Assembly (NCBI RefSeq): GCF_015751785.1
Contig: NZ_JADOTY010000001.1
Location: 372,001-436,000 of the forward strand
Direction: 5' to 3'
Origin: Micromonospora vinacea
GTDB lineage: Bacteria > Actinomycetota > Actinomycetes > Mycobacteriales > Micromonosporaceae
DNA length: 64,000 nt
The notes under the pieces: generated by a model
Databases searched by the model: none
What the model was told of the DNA's origin: nothing
Seen by the model: the letters and a program-made list of their open reading frames with translations, nothing else
Made by a program: the position numbers and the translations under genes
In this document: positions 6,781-15,208 of the stretch, one piece after another
Numbering within the stretch: position 1 is the stretch's first letter
Layout: every line of letters starts with the position of its first letter

Positions 6781-8037
6781 TCAGCCGGCGCGCAGCTCGT
6801 CGAGCACGGCGCCGGCGGCGCGCCAGCCGCTGGTGAGAGCGCCCTGGATCGATGGGCTGTCCCGGTGGTCACCGGCCACGAACAGGCCCTCCCCCAGCGC
6901 CACCGGCTTGCGTAGCCGTCCCTGTGGTGGCGGTGCGGCGGGTAGCGCGTCGGGGATGGCCACTGTGGTGAGGTGGGTCCAGTCGGCGGTGGAGCGCCCG
7001 TACAGCCGGGTCAACTCGGCCCGGATGGTCGGCTCGGGTGGGGCCGTGGGGCCGACCACCGAGGTGGCGATGAGGTGCCGTCCGGCGGGCGCGTACGTCG
7101 CGGCGGCGTTGCTGAGCACCACACTGTTGGCGACGAGTTCGCGTCGGTCGCCGTCGACGAGCAGGATCGGCTCGGTGAGCGGCGGCTCGGGGGCGCTGTG
7201 GTAGTAGGTGGTGTAGCTGTGCATGCGTACCGTCGCCAGGGCTGGCAGCAGCGCGGACGCGGCGGGTGGGTCGACGGCGACCACGACGGCCCGGCAACTG
7301 ATGTCGCCGGCCTGGGTGCGGACCCGGCCGGGGGTGACCTCCGCGACCGGGGTGTCCAGGTCGAGCAGGTCGGCGGGCAGCGGTGCGGCGATGGCCCGGG
7401 GCAGCGCTGCCATCCCTTCGGCGGGCAGGCCGATCCGGCCGCGGGCGAAGGAGCGCAGCACCATCGCCAGTACGTGACTGGAGGTGGAGAGTTCCCGGTC
7501 GATGAACACGCCGGACAGGAACGGTCGCAGCAGTTCCTCGATGATGGCGTCGGAGAGGCCGGCGCGGCGCAGCGCCGTCTCGGTCGTGGTTTCGGGTGCG
7601 GCGAGCAGTCGGGACGCGGGGAGGGTGGCGCAGCCGGTGGCGAGCGCGGCGAAGCGCAGCCGGTCGAGCAGGGAGCCGACGCCGGCGAGTGCGGTGCCGG
7701 GCCCGCTGGTCGGCTCGCGTAGCGGATTGACCAGCCGCAGCAGGTTGTCGCCCTTGCGGACCAGCACGCCGGAGGTGAAGTAGCCGAGGTTGAGCTGGTC
7801 GGTGTCGAGCAGCGTGCCGAGCCGCGGATAGGCGGTGTTGAGCACCTGGAAGCCCCGGTCGATGAGGTGACCGTCGACCACGTCGGTGGCAACCCGGCCG
7901 CCGAGCCGGCCCTCGGCCTCCACCAGCCGCCAGGGCACGCCGGCGCGGTGCAGCCGGCGGGCGGCGGCGAGGCCGGCCAGGCCGCCGCCGACGATGACCA
8001 CATCGGTTTCAGCCAGCACCGCGCGCCTCCCGCTCAC
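6781..8037 (-). CDS. FAD-dependent amine oxidase-type oxidoreductase
   Basis: The 418-residue protein begins with a Rossmann FAD-binding motif (VVIVGGGLAGLAAARRL, residues 13-29), followed by the GGRVATD arginine motif typical of flavin amine oxidases, protoporphyrinogen oxidases and phytoene-desaturase-like enzymes. A C-terminal FAD motif (GLFVAGDHRDSPSIQGALTS) closes the fold. It oxidises an unidentified substrate, probably in the cytoplasm. It overlaps the 3' end of the MMPL gene by 29 nt and is probably co-transcribed after it. No carotenoid genes are adjacent, so a desaturase role is not supported. Confidence 0.85.
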   Translation of the reverse strand: MSGRRAVLAETDVVIVGGGLAGLAAARRLHRAGVPWRLVEAEGRLGGRVATDVVDGHLIDRGFQVLNTAYPRLGTLLDTDQLNLGYFTSGVLVRKGDNLLRLVNPLREPTSGPGTALAGVGSLLDRLRFAALATGCATLPASRLLAAPETTTETALRRAGLSDAIIEELLRPFLSGVFIDRELSTSSHVLAMVLRSFARGRIGLPAEGMAALPRAIAAPLPADLLDLDTPVAEVTPGRVRTQAGDISCRAVVVAVDPPAASALLPALATVRMHSYTTYYHSAPEPPLTEPILLVDGDRRELVANSVVLSNAAATYAPAGRHLIATSVVGPTAPPEPTIRAELTRLYGRSTADWTHLTTVAIPDALPAAPPPQGRLRKPVALGEGLFVAGDHRDSPSIQGALTSGWRAAGAVLDELRAG

Positions 8038-10126
8038 CGTTCGCCCGGGACAACCGGCCCGGCCACCAGATCTTCGGCCCGATGTCGTACGCGAGTGCGG
8101 GCACCAGCAGCGACCGGACGATGATGGTGTCGATCAGTACCCCGATGGCGACCGCCGTACCCAACTCGACGAGCACCACGAGTGGCAGGACGGCGAGGGC
8201 GGAGAAGGTCGCGGCGAGCACGATGCCGGCGGAGGTGATCACCCCGCCGGTGACGGCGAGGCCGGCGAGCACCCCGGCGCGGGTGCCGCGCTTGACCGAT
8301 TCCTCGCGGACCCGGCTCATCAGGAAGATGTTGTAGTCGATGCCGAGCGCGACCAGGAAGACGAACGCGAACAGCGGGAACGACGAGTCCACGCCGGGGA
8401 AGTCGAAGACGTGGCGGAACAGCAGCGCGCAGAGGCCGAGGGTCGCCGCGAAGCTGAGCAGCACTGTGGCGATCAGCAGCACCGGGGCGAGCAGGGCGCG
8501 CAGCAGCAGCGCCAGGATGACGGCGATGACCACCAGCACGACCGGGATGATGACGTTCTGGTCGCGCTTCGCGGCGTCCGAGGTGTCCACGTTGATCGCG
8601 GTGAAGCCGCCGACCACCGCGTCCGCGCCGGGCACCTGGTGCACGGCCACCCGCAGCTCGCGGATGGTCCGCTCGGCGCCGTCGCTGTCGGGTGGGTCGG
8701 CCAGGGTCGCCTCCAGTTGCACCCGCCCGTCGACGACCTTGGGGGCGGCGTTCGGGTCGGGTGGGCCGGTCTGCGGGCCGGCCGTGAGGGGGCGGACGTC
8801 GGCGACACCGGGTACGTCCGTCGCCACCTGGGCGACCTGTCGGGCGGTCTGTTCGGTGGTGAAGATGGTGGCCGGGCTGCCGGTGCCGGCCGGGTAGTGC
8901 CGGGCGATCACCTCCTGGCCGTCGACCGAGTCGGTGCGCTGGGTGAACAGGTCGGACTGGCCGAGGGTGGTGGCGCCGAGCTGGGTGAGGCCGAGGGTCA
9001 GCAGGGCCAGCACGACGGCGGTGGTCAGCCAGATCGGGCGGGCGTGCCGGGCCACGAAGCCGGCGACGCGGCTCCAGATGCCGTGTTCGGCCCGCGGGTC
9101 GGCCTGGTCGGCTCGGGGACGGCGGGGCCAGAACGCCCACCGTCCGCCGAGCACCAGCAGCGCGGGTAGGAAGGTGAGCATCACCAGAAGGGTGGCGGCG
9201 ATGCCGATGGCGGCGACCGGGCCGAGCGCCCGGTTGGAGTTGAGGCTGGACAGCAGCAGGCAGAGCAGGCTGACGATGACAGTGCCGCCGGAGGCGATGA
9301 TGGCCGGCGCGGCGCCCTTCCAGGCGGTCTTCATGGCGCCCCAGGGGCGGTCGTGCCGGTGCAGCTCCTCCCGGTAGCGGGCGATCAGCAGCAGCGCGTA
9401 GTCGGTGCCGGCGCCGAAGACCAGCACGGTGAGGATGCCCTGGGCCTGTCCGTTGAGCTTGACCACGTCCGCGTCGGCGAGCAGGTAGACGAAGACCGAG
9501 GCGAGGGCGTACGACATTCCGGCAGCGAGCAGCGGGAAGATCCAGAGGACCGGGCTGCGGTAGACGATCAGCAGGATGACCAGCACCACGACCAGGGTGA
9601 CCAGCAGCAGTGGTCCGTCGATGGCGGAGAAGACCTTGATCAGGTCGGCGAGCAGGCCGGCCGGCCCGGAGACGTCCACTGTGAGCCCGTCCCGGTCACC
9701 GCCGGTGATGTCGCGGAGCTGCTCGACGACCGCGCCGATCTCCTCGCCCTCGGCGTCGTCCACGGGTACGACGACCTGGAGGGCCTGGCCGTCGTCGCTC
9801 GGGATGGGCGGGGGCAGCGGGGTGACCACGCCGGGGATCTGGGCGAATCGGGCGGCGTCGGCGCTGACCCGTTGCCGGTCGGCGTCGGTGATCCCGGCGG
9901 GTCGCTCGTAGACGACAAGCGCCGGGATGGTCTGCCGGTCGACGAACTCGCCGGCGAGGTCCTGGGCGCGGGTCGCCTCGGCGTCGGTGGGTAGGAAGGC
10001 CGCGTTGTCGTTGGTGGCGACCTCGCTGAGGCGCCCCGCGTACGGGCCGGACACGCCGCCGATCACCAACCAGGCCAGCACGACCGCCACCGCGATCAGC
10101 GTGGCCTTGCCGCCTCGTCCGGACAT
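8009..10126 (-). CDS. MMPL/RND-family transporter
   Basis: The protein has 705 residues from ATG 10126, with GGTGAG 5 nt upstream. The topology is that of the MMPL family: an N-terminal span (residues 8-28), an extracytoplasmic loop, a five- to six-helix block (about 170-360), a second loop and a second helix block (about 515-680). The paired blocks carry the GAGTDYALLLIARYRE and ALGIDYNIFLMSRVREE motifs, whose Asp-Tyr pairs in this family carry protons. It probably exports a lipid or other hydrophobic metabolite by proton antiport. The flavin oxidoreductase gene downstream overlaps it, so the two may act on one metabolite, but the substrate cannot be read from the sequence. Confidence 0.9.
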   Translation of the reverse strand: MSGRGGKATLIAVAVVLAWLVIGGVSGPYAGRLSEVATNDNAAFLPTDAEATRAQDLAGEFVDRQTIPALVVYERPAGITDADRQRVSADAARFAQIPGVVTPLPPPIPSDDGQALQVVVPVDDAEGEEIGAVVEQLRDITGGDRDGLTVDVSGPAGLLADLIKVFSAIDGPLLLVTLVVVLVILLIVYRSPVLWIFPLLAAGMSYALASVFVYLLADADVVKLNGQAQGILTVLVFGAGTDYALLLIARYREELHRHDRPWGAMKTAWKGAAPAIIASGGTVIVSLLCLLLSSLNSNRALGPVAAIGIAATLLVMLTFLPALLVLGGRWAFWPRRPRADQADPRAEHGIWSRVAGFVARHARPIWLTTAVVLALLTLGLTQLGATTLGQSDLFTQRTDSVDGQEVIARHYPAGTGSPATIFTTEQTARQVAQVATDVPGVADVRPLTAGPQTGPPDPNAAPKVVDGRVQLEATLADPPDSDGAERTIRELRVAVHQVPGADAVVGGFTAINVDTSDAAKRDQNVIIPVVLVVIAVILALLLRALLAPVLLIATVLLSFAATLGLCALLFRHVFDFPGVDSSFPLFAFVFLVALGIDYNIFLMSRVREESVKRGTRAGVLAGLAVTGGVITSAGIVLAATFSALAVLPLVVLVELGTAVAIGVLIDTIIVRSLLVPALAYDIGPKIWWPGRLSRANGEREARGAG

Positions 10127-10243
10127 CCGCACTCACCCCAAGGATCGACGCATCAATCGACGCAGCGGTAGCCTCAGTCGACATCGACCATCCTGCCGGG
10201 CAAGCAGGTCGAGGGTGGGTGAAACCGGGTCACGCACACGAAA

Positions 10244-10272
10244 ACGCCCGCCGGCCGGTGGCTGACGGGCGT
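10244..10272 (-). terminator. Rho-independent terminator of tRNA-Asn
   Basis: On the minus strand ACGCCCG, a 15-nt loop and CGGGCGT are followed by TTTTCGTG. It lies 11 nt after the tRNA end. Confidence 0.65.
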
Positions 10273-10283
10273 ACGTGGAAAAG

Positions 10284-10356
10284 CTCCCCCGATTGGACTC
10301 GAACCAATAACCTGCCGGTTAACAGCCGGCTGCTCTGCCAATTGAGCTACAGGGGA
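10284..10356 (-). tRNA. tRNA-Asn (GTT)
   Basis: A 73-nt cloverleaf is present with acceptor TCCCCTG/CGGGGGA, D arm TAGCTCAATTGGCAGA, anticodon loop CTGTTAA (anticodon GTT) and T arm TTGGTTCGAGTCCAA. The discriminator is G. The CCA end is not encoded (CTT follows), unlike the tRNA(CAU) gene. Confidence 0.95.
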
Positions 10357-10617
10357 TCGTGCTCCGCGCGACTTCGGATCTCCCCGACGCCGTGCGACGG
10401 GACAAGAGTACAGGACATCCCCGGGTGGTGGTCCAGTGGGTTCCCTCCCCGCTGTCGCATTGACAATAGGGGTAAATCGCCATCCCGGCACAAGCATGCT
10501 TGAGCGGAGAGCAGGATGGGTAGTTAGCTGCGGACAGAGGACGCAGGCGCGAACAGGTCGCCTTCCGACGGGGCAACTCGCCGGGGTGACGGCGCGTCAG
10601 GTACGGAAGGAGCCGCC

Positions 10618-11025
10618 ATGCGCGGAAAGATCATGTTTCTTGGCGGGCTGGCTGCGGGATTCGTCCTGGGCGCCCGTGCCGGCCGGGAAAAGTACGAAGA
10701 GCTCGTGGTCCGGGGCCGCAAGGTGCTCGACCACCCGACCGTCCAGGAGGCGGCCGGGGTCGCGCAGGCCCAGGCCAACAAGCTCTACAGCGAGGGCAAG
10801 GACAAGCTCGGCCAGACCAAACTGGGCGAGAAGCTGGGCAACGGTAACGGCAGCACCGGCAAGCAGGAGCTGACCGCCGCCGACGACGCGTTCGCCGGCA
10901 CGCCCGCCACCGTGGGCGCCAAGGCGGGCACCAGCACGGTCGGCACGACCTCCGGGTCGCCGTCGTCCACCAACAACCCCCGCACCAAGCCGTCCGGCTC
11001 GGGCACGAACGCCAGCACGCTCTGA
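10618..11025 (+). CDS. YtxH-domain-like stress protein
   Basis: The 135-residue protein starts with KIMFLGGLAAGFVLGARAG, a Gly-rich membrane-associated segment, then REKYEELVVRGRKVLDHP and a helical region. This is the pattern of YtxH-like proteins in actinobacteria. The last 50 residues are low-complexity Thr/Ser/Gly/Asn and probably disordered. A GGAAGGAG site precedes the ATG by 5 nt. The gene stands alone and converges on the TIM-barrel gene, with a shared terminator between them. Its function is unknown, but relatives are stress-associated. Confidence 0.8.
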   Translation: MRGKIMFLGGLAAGFVLGARAGREKYEELVVRGRKVLDHPTVQEAAGVAQAQANKLYSEGKDKLGQTKLGEKLGNGNGSTGKQELTAADDAFAGTPATVGAKAGTSTVGTTSGSPSSTNNPRTKPSGSGTNASTL

Positions 11026-11030
11026 CCAAT

Positions 11031-11088
11031 CGCACGTCGACGGGCCGGTCGCCGCAGGGCGACCGGCCCGTGGTCTGTCCGACGTGCG
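11031..11088. terminator. Nested bidirectional terminator
   Basis: An inner perfect 13-bp stem (CGGGCCGGTCGCC at 11041 with its complement at 11058-11070, loop GCAG) lies inside an outer 9-bp stem (CGCACGTCG at 11031 and CGACGTGCG at 11080). It fills the gap between two convergent genes. Confidence 0.7.
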
Positions 11089-11089
11089 G

Positions 11090-12097
11090 TCAGTCCTTGC
11101 TGCTGAACGCCGCGTCGAAGGCGGCGCTCGGTGCGTCGAAGGCGAGCCGGCGGACGAACTGCAACGCCTCCGGGGCACCGACCAGCCGGTCCATGCCGGC
11201 GTCTTCCCACTCGACCGAGATCGGGCCGGTGTAGCCGATCGCGTTCAACGCGCGGAAGCAGTCCTCCCAGGGCACGTCGCCGTGGCCGGTGGAGACGAAG
11301 TCCCACCCGCGGCGCAGGTCGGCCCAGGGCAGGTGCGAGGCGAGCCGGCCACGCCGACCGTCGCCGGTACGCACCTTCGCGTCCTTGCAGTCCACGTGGT
11401 AGATCCGGTCGGCGAAGTCGAAGATGAAGTTCACCGGGTCCAGCTCCTGCCAGACGAAGTGCGACGGGTCCCAGTTCAGCCCGAACGCGGGCCGGTTGCC
11501 GATCGCCTCCAGCGTCCGCTTCGTCGTCCAGTAGTCGTACGCGATCTCGCTGGGGTGCACCTCGTGCGCGAACCGCACCCCCACCTCGTCGAACACGTCG
11601 AGGATGGGGTTCCACCGGTCGGCGAAGTCCTGGTAGCCGCGCTCGATCATCGACGGCGGCACCGGCGGGAACATCGCGAGGGTGTGCCAGATCGACGAAC
11701 CGGTGAAGCCGACGACCGTCTTCACCCCGAGCTTCGCCGCCGCCCGCGCGGTGTCCTTGATCTCCTCGGCGGCCCGCTGACGGACCCCCTCGGGCTCCCC
11801 GTCGCCCCAGATGCGGCCGGGCAGGATGTCCTGGTGCCGCTCGTCGATCGGGTGGTCGCAGACCGCCTGACCAACGAGGTGGTTGGAGATCGTGAAGACC
11901 TCAAGGTTGTGCTTCGCGAGGGTCTCCCGCTTGCGCTCGACGTACGAGTCGTCGGCGAGCGCCTTGTCGACCTCGAAGTGGTCGCCCCAGCAGGCGATCT
12001 CCAGACCGTCGTAGCCCCACTCGGAGGCGAGCCGGCAGACCTCTTCGAACGGAAGGTCGGCCCACTGGCCGGTGAAGAGCGTGATGGGTCGCGCCAT
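11090..12097 (-). CDS. Sugar-phosphate isomerase/epimerase-type TIM barrel protein
   Basis: The 335-residue protein belongs to the xylose-isomerase-like TIM barrel superfamily (AP endonuclease 2 fold). Metal-binding residues are visible in [23 protein letters not shown] and VEWED, which fit a divalent-metal epimerase or isomerase. ATG 12097 follows GGGGAGAAGG; the longer frame upstream has no protein-like content. Proteins of this type beside Gfo/Idh dehydrogenases and ThuA proteins act in catabolism of inositol or keto-sugars. It lies just downstream of a truncated kinase gene and near the ThuA/DUF1080 gene, which supports a carbohydrate role. The substrate is unknown. Confidence 0.85.
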   Translation of the reverse strand: MARPITLFTGQWADLPFEEVCRLASEWGYDGLEIACWGDHFEVDKALADDSYVERKRETLAKHNLEVFTISNHLVGQAVCDHPIDERHQDILPGRIWGDGEPEGVRQRAAEEIKDTARAAAKLGVKTVVGFTGSSIWHTLAMFPPVPPSMIERGYQDFADRWNPILDVFDEVGVRFAHEVHPSEIAYDYWTTKRTLEAIGNRPAFGLNWDPSHFVWQELDPVNFIFDFADRIYHVDCKDAKVRTGDGRRGRLASHLPWADLRRGWDFVSTGHGDVPWEDCFRALNAIGYTGPISVEWEDAGMDRLVGAPEALQFVRRLAFDAPSAAFDAAFSSKD

Positions 12098-12309
12098 TGT
12101 CCTTCTCCCCTGTTGTGATGGGGATTCCTTGTGCGGACCGGGGCGAGGGTGACCGGACGTGCGCGGCACCCGAGCGGTCACCGGTGGGTGCGGAACACAC
12201 CTGAGCCCGGCGGGTTGCGCCTCCCACCGGGTCACCGGCCACCAGCACGGTCGCCGACCCCCACCCTATTTCCGCAGTGCCCCCTCGGGGAAGCCCCACG
12301 GTCGGCCGA

Positions 12310-12813
12310 TCATCCGATCATTTCCTCGGGCGCGGGCAGGACGGCCCGCACGGTGAAGCCGCCACCGGCCCGGGGGCCGGCGGAGAACGTGCCGCCGAGC
12401 CGCTCGGCGCGCCTGCGTACCCCGAGTAGACCCCGACCGGCGGTCTGGGTGCCGCCGCCGGCCGGGGCGGGACCGGCGCCCTCGTCGCGGACCTCGATGG
12501 TGATGCCGGCGGCGTCGTAGCGCAGGCGGACCCCGACCGGTGCGCCGGGCGCGTGCCGGCACGCGTTGGTCAGCGCTTCCTCGATGATCCGGTACGCCAC
12601 CACGTCGACCGGGCCGGGCAGCGGCCGGGGTTGCCCGGCCACGGTCCACCGCACCGGTTGACCGGCGGTGAAGCCCTCCACCAACGCGCCGAGGCGGTTC
12701 AGGCTGGGCGCCGGCTCGGACGGGTCCTCGGGCTCGTCGGCCCGGCCCAGCGCACCGAGCAGCTGATGGCCTCGCGCCAGCACCGTCCCACGCCACTGCG
12801 CGAACAACCCCAT
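12310..12813 (-). CDS. Sensor-kinase ATPase-domain fragment
   Basis: The 167-residue frame from ATG 12813 contains a histidine-kinase-like ATPase domain: N-box YRIIEEALTNACRHA (about residues 74-88), G1 box RDEGAGPAP (about 107-115) and G2-like GRGLLGVRRRAERLGGTF, ending FTVRAVLP. This matches the LiaS/NarL-type HisKA_3 kinases. The sensor region, the dimerisation helices and the phosphorylated His are all absent, and there is no response regulator nearby. It is either a truncated pseudogene or a stand-alone ATPase. The intergenic inverted repeat at 12870-12938 lies just upstream and may mark the break. Confidence 0.65.
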   Translation of the reverse strand: MGLFAQWRGTVLARGHQLLGALGRADEPEDPSEPAPSLNRLGALVEGFTAGQPVRWTVAGQPRPLPGPVDVVAYRIIEEALTNACRHAPGAPVGVRLRYDAAGITIEVRDEGAGPAPAGGGTQTAGRGLLGVRRRAERLGGTFSAGPRAGGGFTVRAVLPAPEEMIG

Positions 12814-12869
12814 GCAGGTCAAGGTACGGCAGCAAGCTGCAAGCCGGTCCGCGCCGCCCCCCAGCCCGC

Positions 12870-12938
12870 CGATCTTGCACTTTGTGTCGACGAAACGCCG
12901 GCATTGCGGCATTCATCCCGACAGAAAGTGCAAGATCG
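12870..12938. repeat. Intergenic palindrome, 14-bp arms
   Basis: CGATCTTGCACTTT (12870-12883) and AAAGTGCAAGATCG (12925-12938) are perfect complements around a 41-nt interior. It lies between the kinase fragment and the end of the ThuA gene. There is no T-run. The architecture matches the other intergenic palindromes in this window. Confidence 0.7.
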
Positions 12939-13030
12939 ACGGGGCGGGGGTGGGGTGCAGCGCGGGGCGGCGCGGGGGCGGCGCCCCGCCGGCGGGGTGG
13001 AGCCGGCGGGACGACGCGTCAGGGGGTTGG

Positions 13031-15133
13031 TTAGGGCAGGGTCCACTTCTGGTTGGCCGCGTTGAGGCAGGTCCAGAGGTGCACGATGGTGCTGTCGGCG
13101 GAGTTGTTGCCGGAGACGTCCAGGCACTTGCCCGACGACGGGTTGCGCAGGGTGCCGTCGGACGCGGCAGCCCAGTTCTGCGCGCCGCTGCCGTTGCAGG
13201 TCCAGAGCTGGATCTTGGTGCCGTTGGCGGTGCCGCTGCCGGAGACGTCCAGACACTTGCCCAGCGCCTTGATCGTCGAGCCGGACACGGTCCAGGTCTG
13301 CGCCGTGCTGCTGTTACAGGTGTAGATCTGGATCTGGGTGCCGTCGGCGGTGCCGGCATTGCGCACGTCCAGGCACTTGCCGGCGAGACCCTTGATCGGG
13401 CCGACCCCGGGGGTGCCGCCGCCCTTGACCAGGGTGAAATCGTCCAGGTCGAAGAGCCCAGTGCCACTGCCGGTGAAGGTGAGGTAGAGGTTCTGGGTGC
13501 TGGACGGGACGTTGGACAGTGCCGTGGAGACGTTGGCGAAGGTCGTCCAACTGCCGGTGTTGGGCACGGCGACCGAGCCGAGCACCGGGCCGGTGGCCGA
13601 GCCGGTGCGCACCTGGATGGTGCCGCCCGCGCCGCCGGAGACGACCCGGGCCGTGAACGAGGTGACCCCGGTCAGGTTGACCCCGTTGTACGCGGCCCAG
13701 TCACCCGGGTCGATGTAACCGACGGTCTGCCCGCCGTTCGCGCCCTCCTTGGTGAACGCGGAGACGCCGTTGGCCGAACTGAAGGTCTCGGCCTGGATCG
13801 TGCCGGTGGGCGGCGGGGTGGTGCCCAACTCCTTGATCCGGATGTTGCGGAAGAAGGTGTCGTCACCGGTGCCGTGGTTCTGGATGCCGATGTGGCCGGC
13901 GAGCGAGCGGACCGGGTCGGTGTTGGTGAAGTCGTTGATCTTCACTCCGTTGAGGAAGACCTGCAGCCGTTCCCCCTCGACCAGCAGCTCGTAGGTGTTC
14001 CACTCCCCCGGCGCGTTGAGCGCCGCGTCGCGGGCGGCGATGTCGGCGGCCTTGTACGTGTAGATCGCGCCGGTGGTGCGGTCGACCGCGTCGGTGGCGT
14101 CGATCTGGACCTCGTAGCCGTTGTTGATCGCCGAATACGGGTCACTCGACGGCGGGAAGCCGATGAAGACGCCGGAGTTGTCGTCACCGGCCAGCTTCCA
14201 GTCCATCTTCAGCGAGTAGTTGGTGAACTGCTTGGCGCTGTACCAGTACAGCCCCATGCCGCCGACCGAGGTCAGGGTGGCGTCGGCGTTGGTGAAGCTG
14301 CCCGGGCCGGCCTGGGACCAACCGGCCGTCGAGCCGTTGAACAGCGGGGTGTAGCCGGTCTCGGGCCGGCAGTCGGCCTTGCTCCGACCGGAGGCGTACC
14401 GGATGCCGCCGAGCAGGTGGTTCCGGAACCCCGACTCCGCGTACGACGCCTGGGTGTGCCCGGCCCCGGTGTAGAAGGACCGGCCGCCGCTGTAGCTCTT
14501 GCACCAGCTCAGCGGGTGGTCGGCGCCCATGCCGCCGCCGGAGTACGACGACTCGTCCAGGGTGGCCAGCACGTGGGCGCTCGACCGGGCGTTGGTGCGG
14601 TAGTTGTACCACTCGTCGGTGCGGGTCCAGGTCTGCGGAAGGTGGGCGGTGGCCGCGTGCCCCCGGTCCTCCACCTTCATGTTGGCCTGCTGGATGGCGG
14701 GGTGCGAGGCGAACCACGCGCCCACGAGGTTGCCGTAGAACGGCCAGTCATACTCGGTGTCGGCTGCGGCGTGCACACCCACGTACCCGCGGCCCGAGCC
14801 GATGTACGACTCGAAGGCGGTCTGCTGGCTGGCGTTGAGCACGTCACCGGTGGTGTTGAGGAAGACGACGGCCTCGTACTGGTTGAGGTTGCTGGTGGTG
14901 AACGCGGCAGCGTCCTCGGTGGCGGTGACTGTGAAGTTGTTCGCCGCCCCGAGGTCGCGGATGGTCTGGATGCCGACCGGGATCGCGTCGTGCCGGAAAC
15001 CGGCGGTCTTGGAGAAGACCAGCACGTCGTACGGGGCGTCGGCGGCGCTGGCCGGGGTGGCCGGGGTGGTGCAGGCGATGACGGCGAGTGCGGCCATGGC
15101 CGCACCGAGGACGGGTCGCAGGCGTCTGCGCAT
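13031..15133 (-). CDS. Secreted ThuA / DUF1080 / CBM6 / ricin-lectin protein
   Basis: The 700-residue protein has a signal peptide (RRRLRPVLGAAMAALAVIA, cut near ASA-AD at residue 31). A ThuA-like domain follows (about 34-250; FSKTAGFRHDAIPVGI, GVHAAADTEYDWPF). Next comes a 3-keto-disaccharide hydrolase (DUF1080) jelly roll (about 258-437; FNGSTAGWSQAGPGSF, NSGVFIGF, EWNTYELLVEG). A CBM6-type sugar-binding module spans about 448-570. A C-terminal ricin-type beta-trefoil (about 577-700) shows three KCLDV/QxW repeats. DUF1080 proteins cleave 3-keto-glycosides, so an extracellular role in glycoside breakdown is likely. Its lectin and CBM modules closely resemble those of the dehydrogenase encoded next to it. 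Confidence 0.9.
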   Translation of the reverse strand: MRRRLRPVLGAAMAALAVIACTTPATPASAADAPYDVLVFSKTAGFRHDAIPVGIQTIRDLGAANNFTVTATEDAAAFTTSNLNQYEAVVFLNTTGDVLNASQQTAFESYIGSGRGYVGVHAAADTEYDWPFYGNLVGAWFASHPAIQQANMKVEDRGHAATAHLPQTWTRTDEWYNYRTNARSSAHVLATLDESSYSGGGMGADHPLSWCKSYSGGRSFYTGAGHTQASYAESGFRNHLLGGIRYASGRSKADCRPETGYTPLFNGSTAGWSQAGPGSFTNADATLTSVGGMGLYWYSAKQFTNYSLKMDWKLAGDDNSGVFIGFPPSSDPYSAINNGYEVQIDATDAVDRTTGAIYTYKAADIAARDAALNAPGEWNTYELLVEGERLQVFLNGVKINDFTNTDPVRSLAGHIGIQNHGTGDDTFFRNIRIKELGTTPPPTGTIQAETFSSANGVSAFTKEGANGGQTVGYIDPGDWAAYNGVNLTGVTSFTARVVSGGAGGTIQVRTGSATGPVLGSVAVPNTGSWTTFANVSTALSNVPSSTQNLYLTFTGSGTGLFDLDDFTLVKGGGTPGVGPIKGLAGKCLDVRNAGTADGTQIQIYTCNSSTAQTWTVSGSTIKALGKCLDVSGSGTANGTKIQLWTCNGSGAQNWAAASDGTLRNPSSGKCLDVSGNNSADSTIVHLWTCLNAANQKWTLP

Positions 15134-15155
15134 ATCGCTCTCCTAATTGTGGTTA

Positions 15156-15201
15156 GGAGGGGCCCCTCGCCCCACACTAGGCGTTGTCGAGGGGCCCCTC
15201 C
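15156..15201. terminator. Inverted repeat made of two GGGGCCCC palindromes
   Basis: GGAGGGGCCCCTCG (15156-15169) and CGAGGGGCCCCTCC (15188-15201) are perfect complements, and each also contains the self-complementary GAGGGGCCCCTC. It lies between the start of the ThuA gene and the end of the upstream sugar-dehydrogenase gene. It may terminate the latter or control read-through. Confidence 0.55.
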
Positions 15202-15208
15202 CGCCAGC

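Noticed and set aside
6781-10126. Carotenoid biosynthesis pair
   Set aside because: The flavin enzyme resembles desaturases only in its general FAD fold; no phytoene synthase or cyclase gene is nearby.
10459-10464. TTGACA as a promoter -35 for the YtxH-like gene
   Set aside because: No -10 element at suitable spacing was found.
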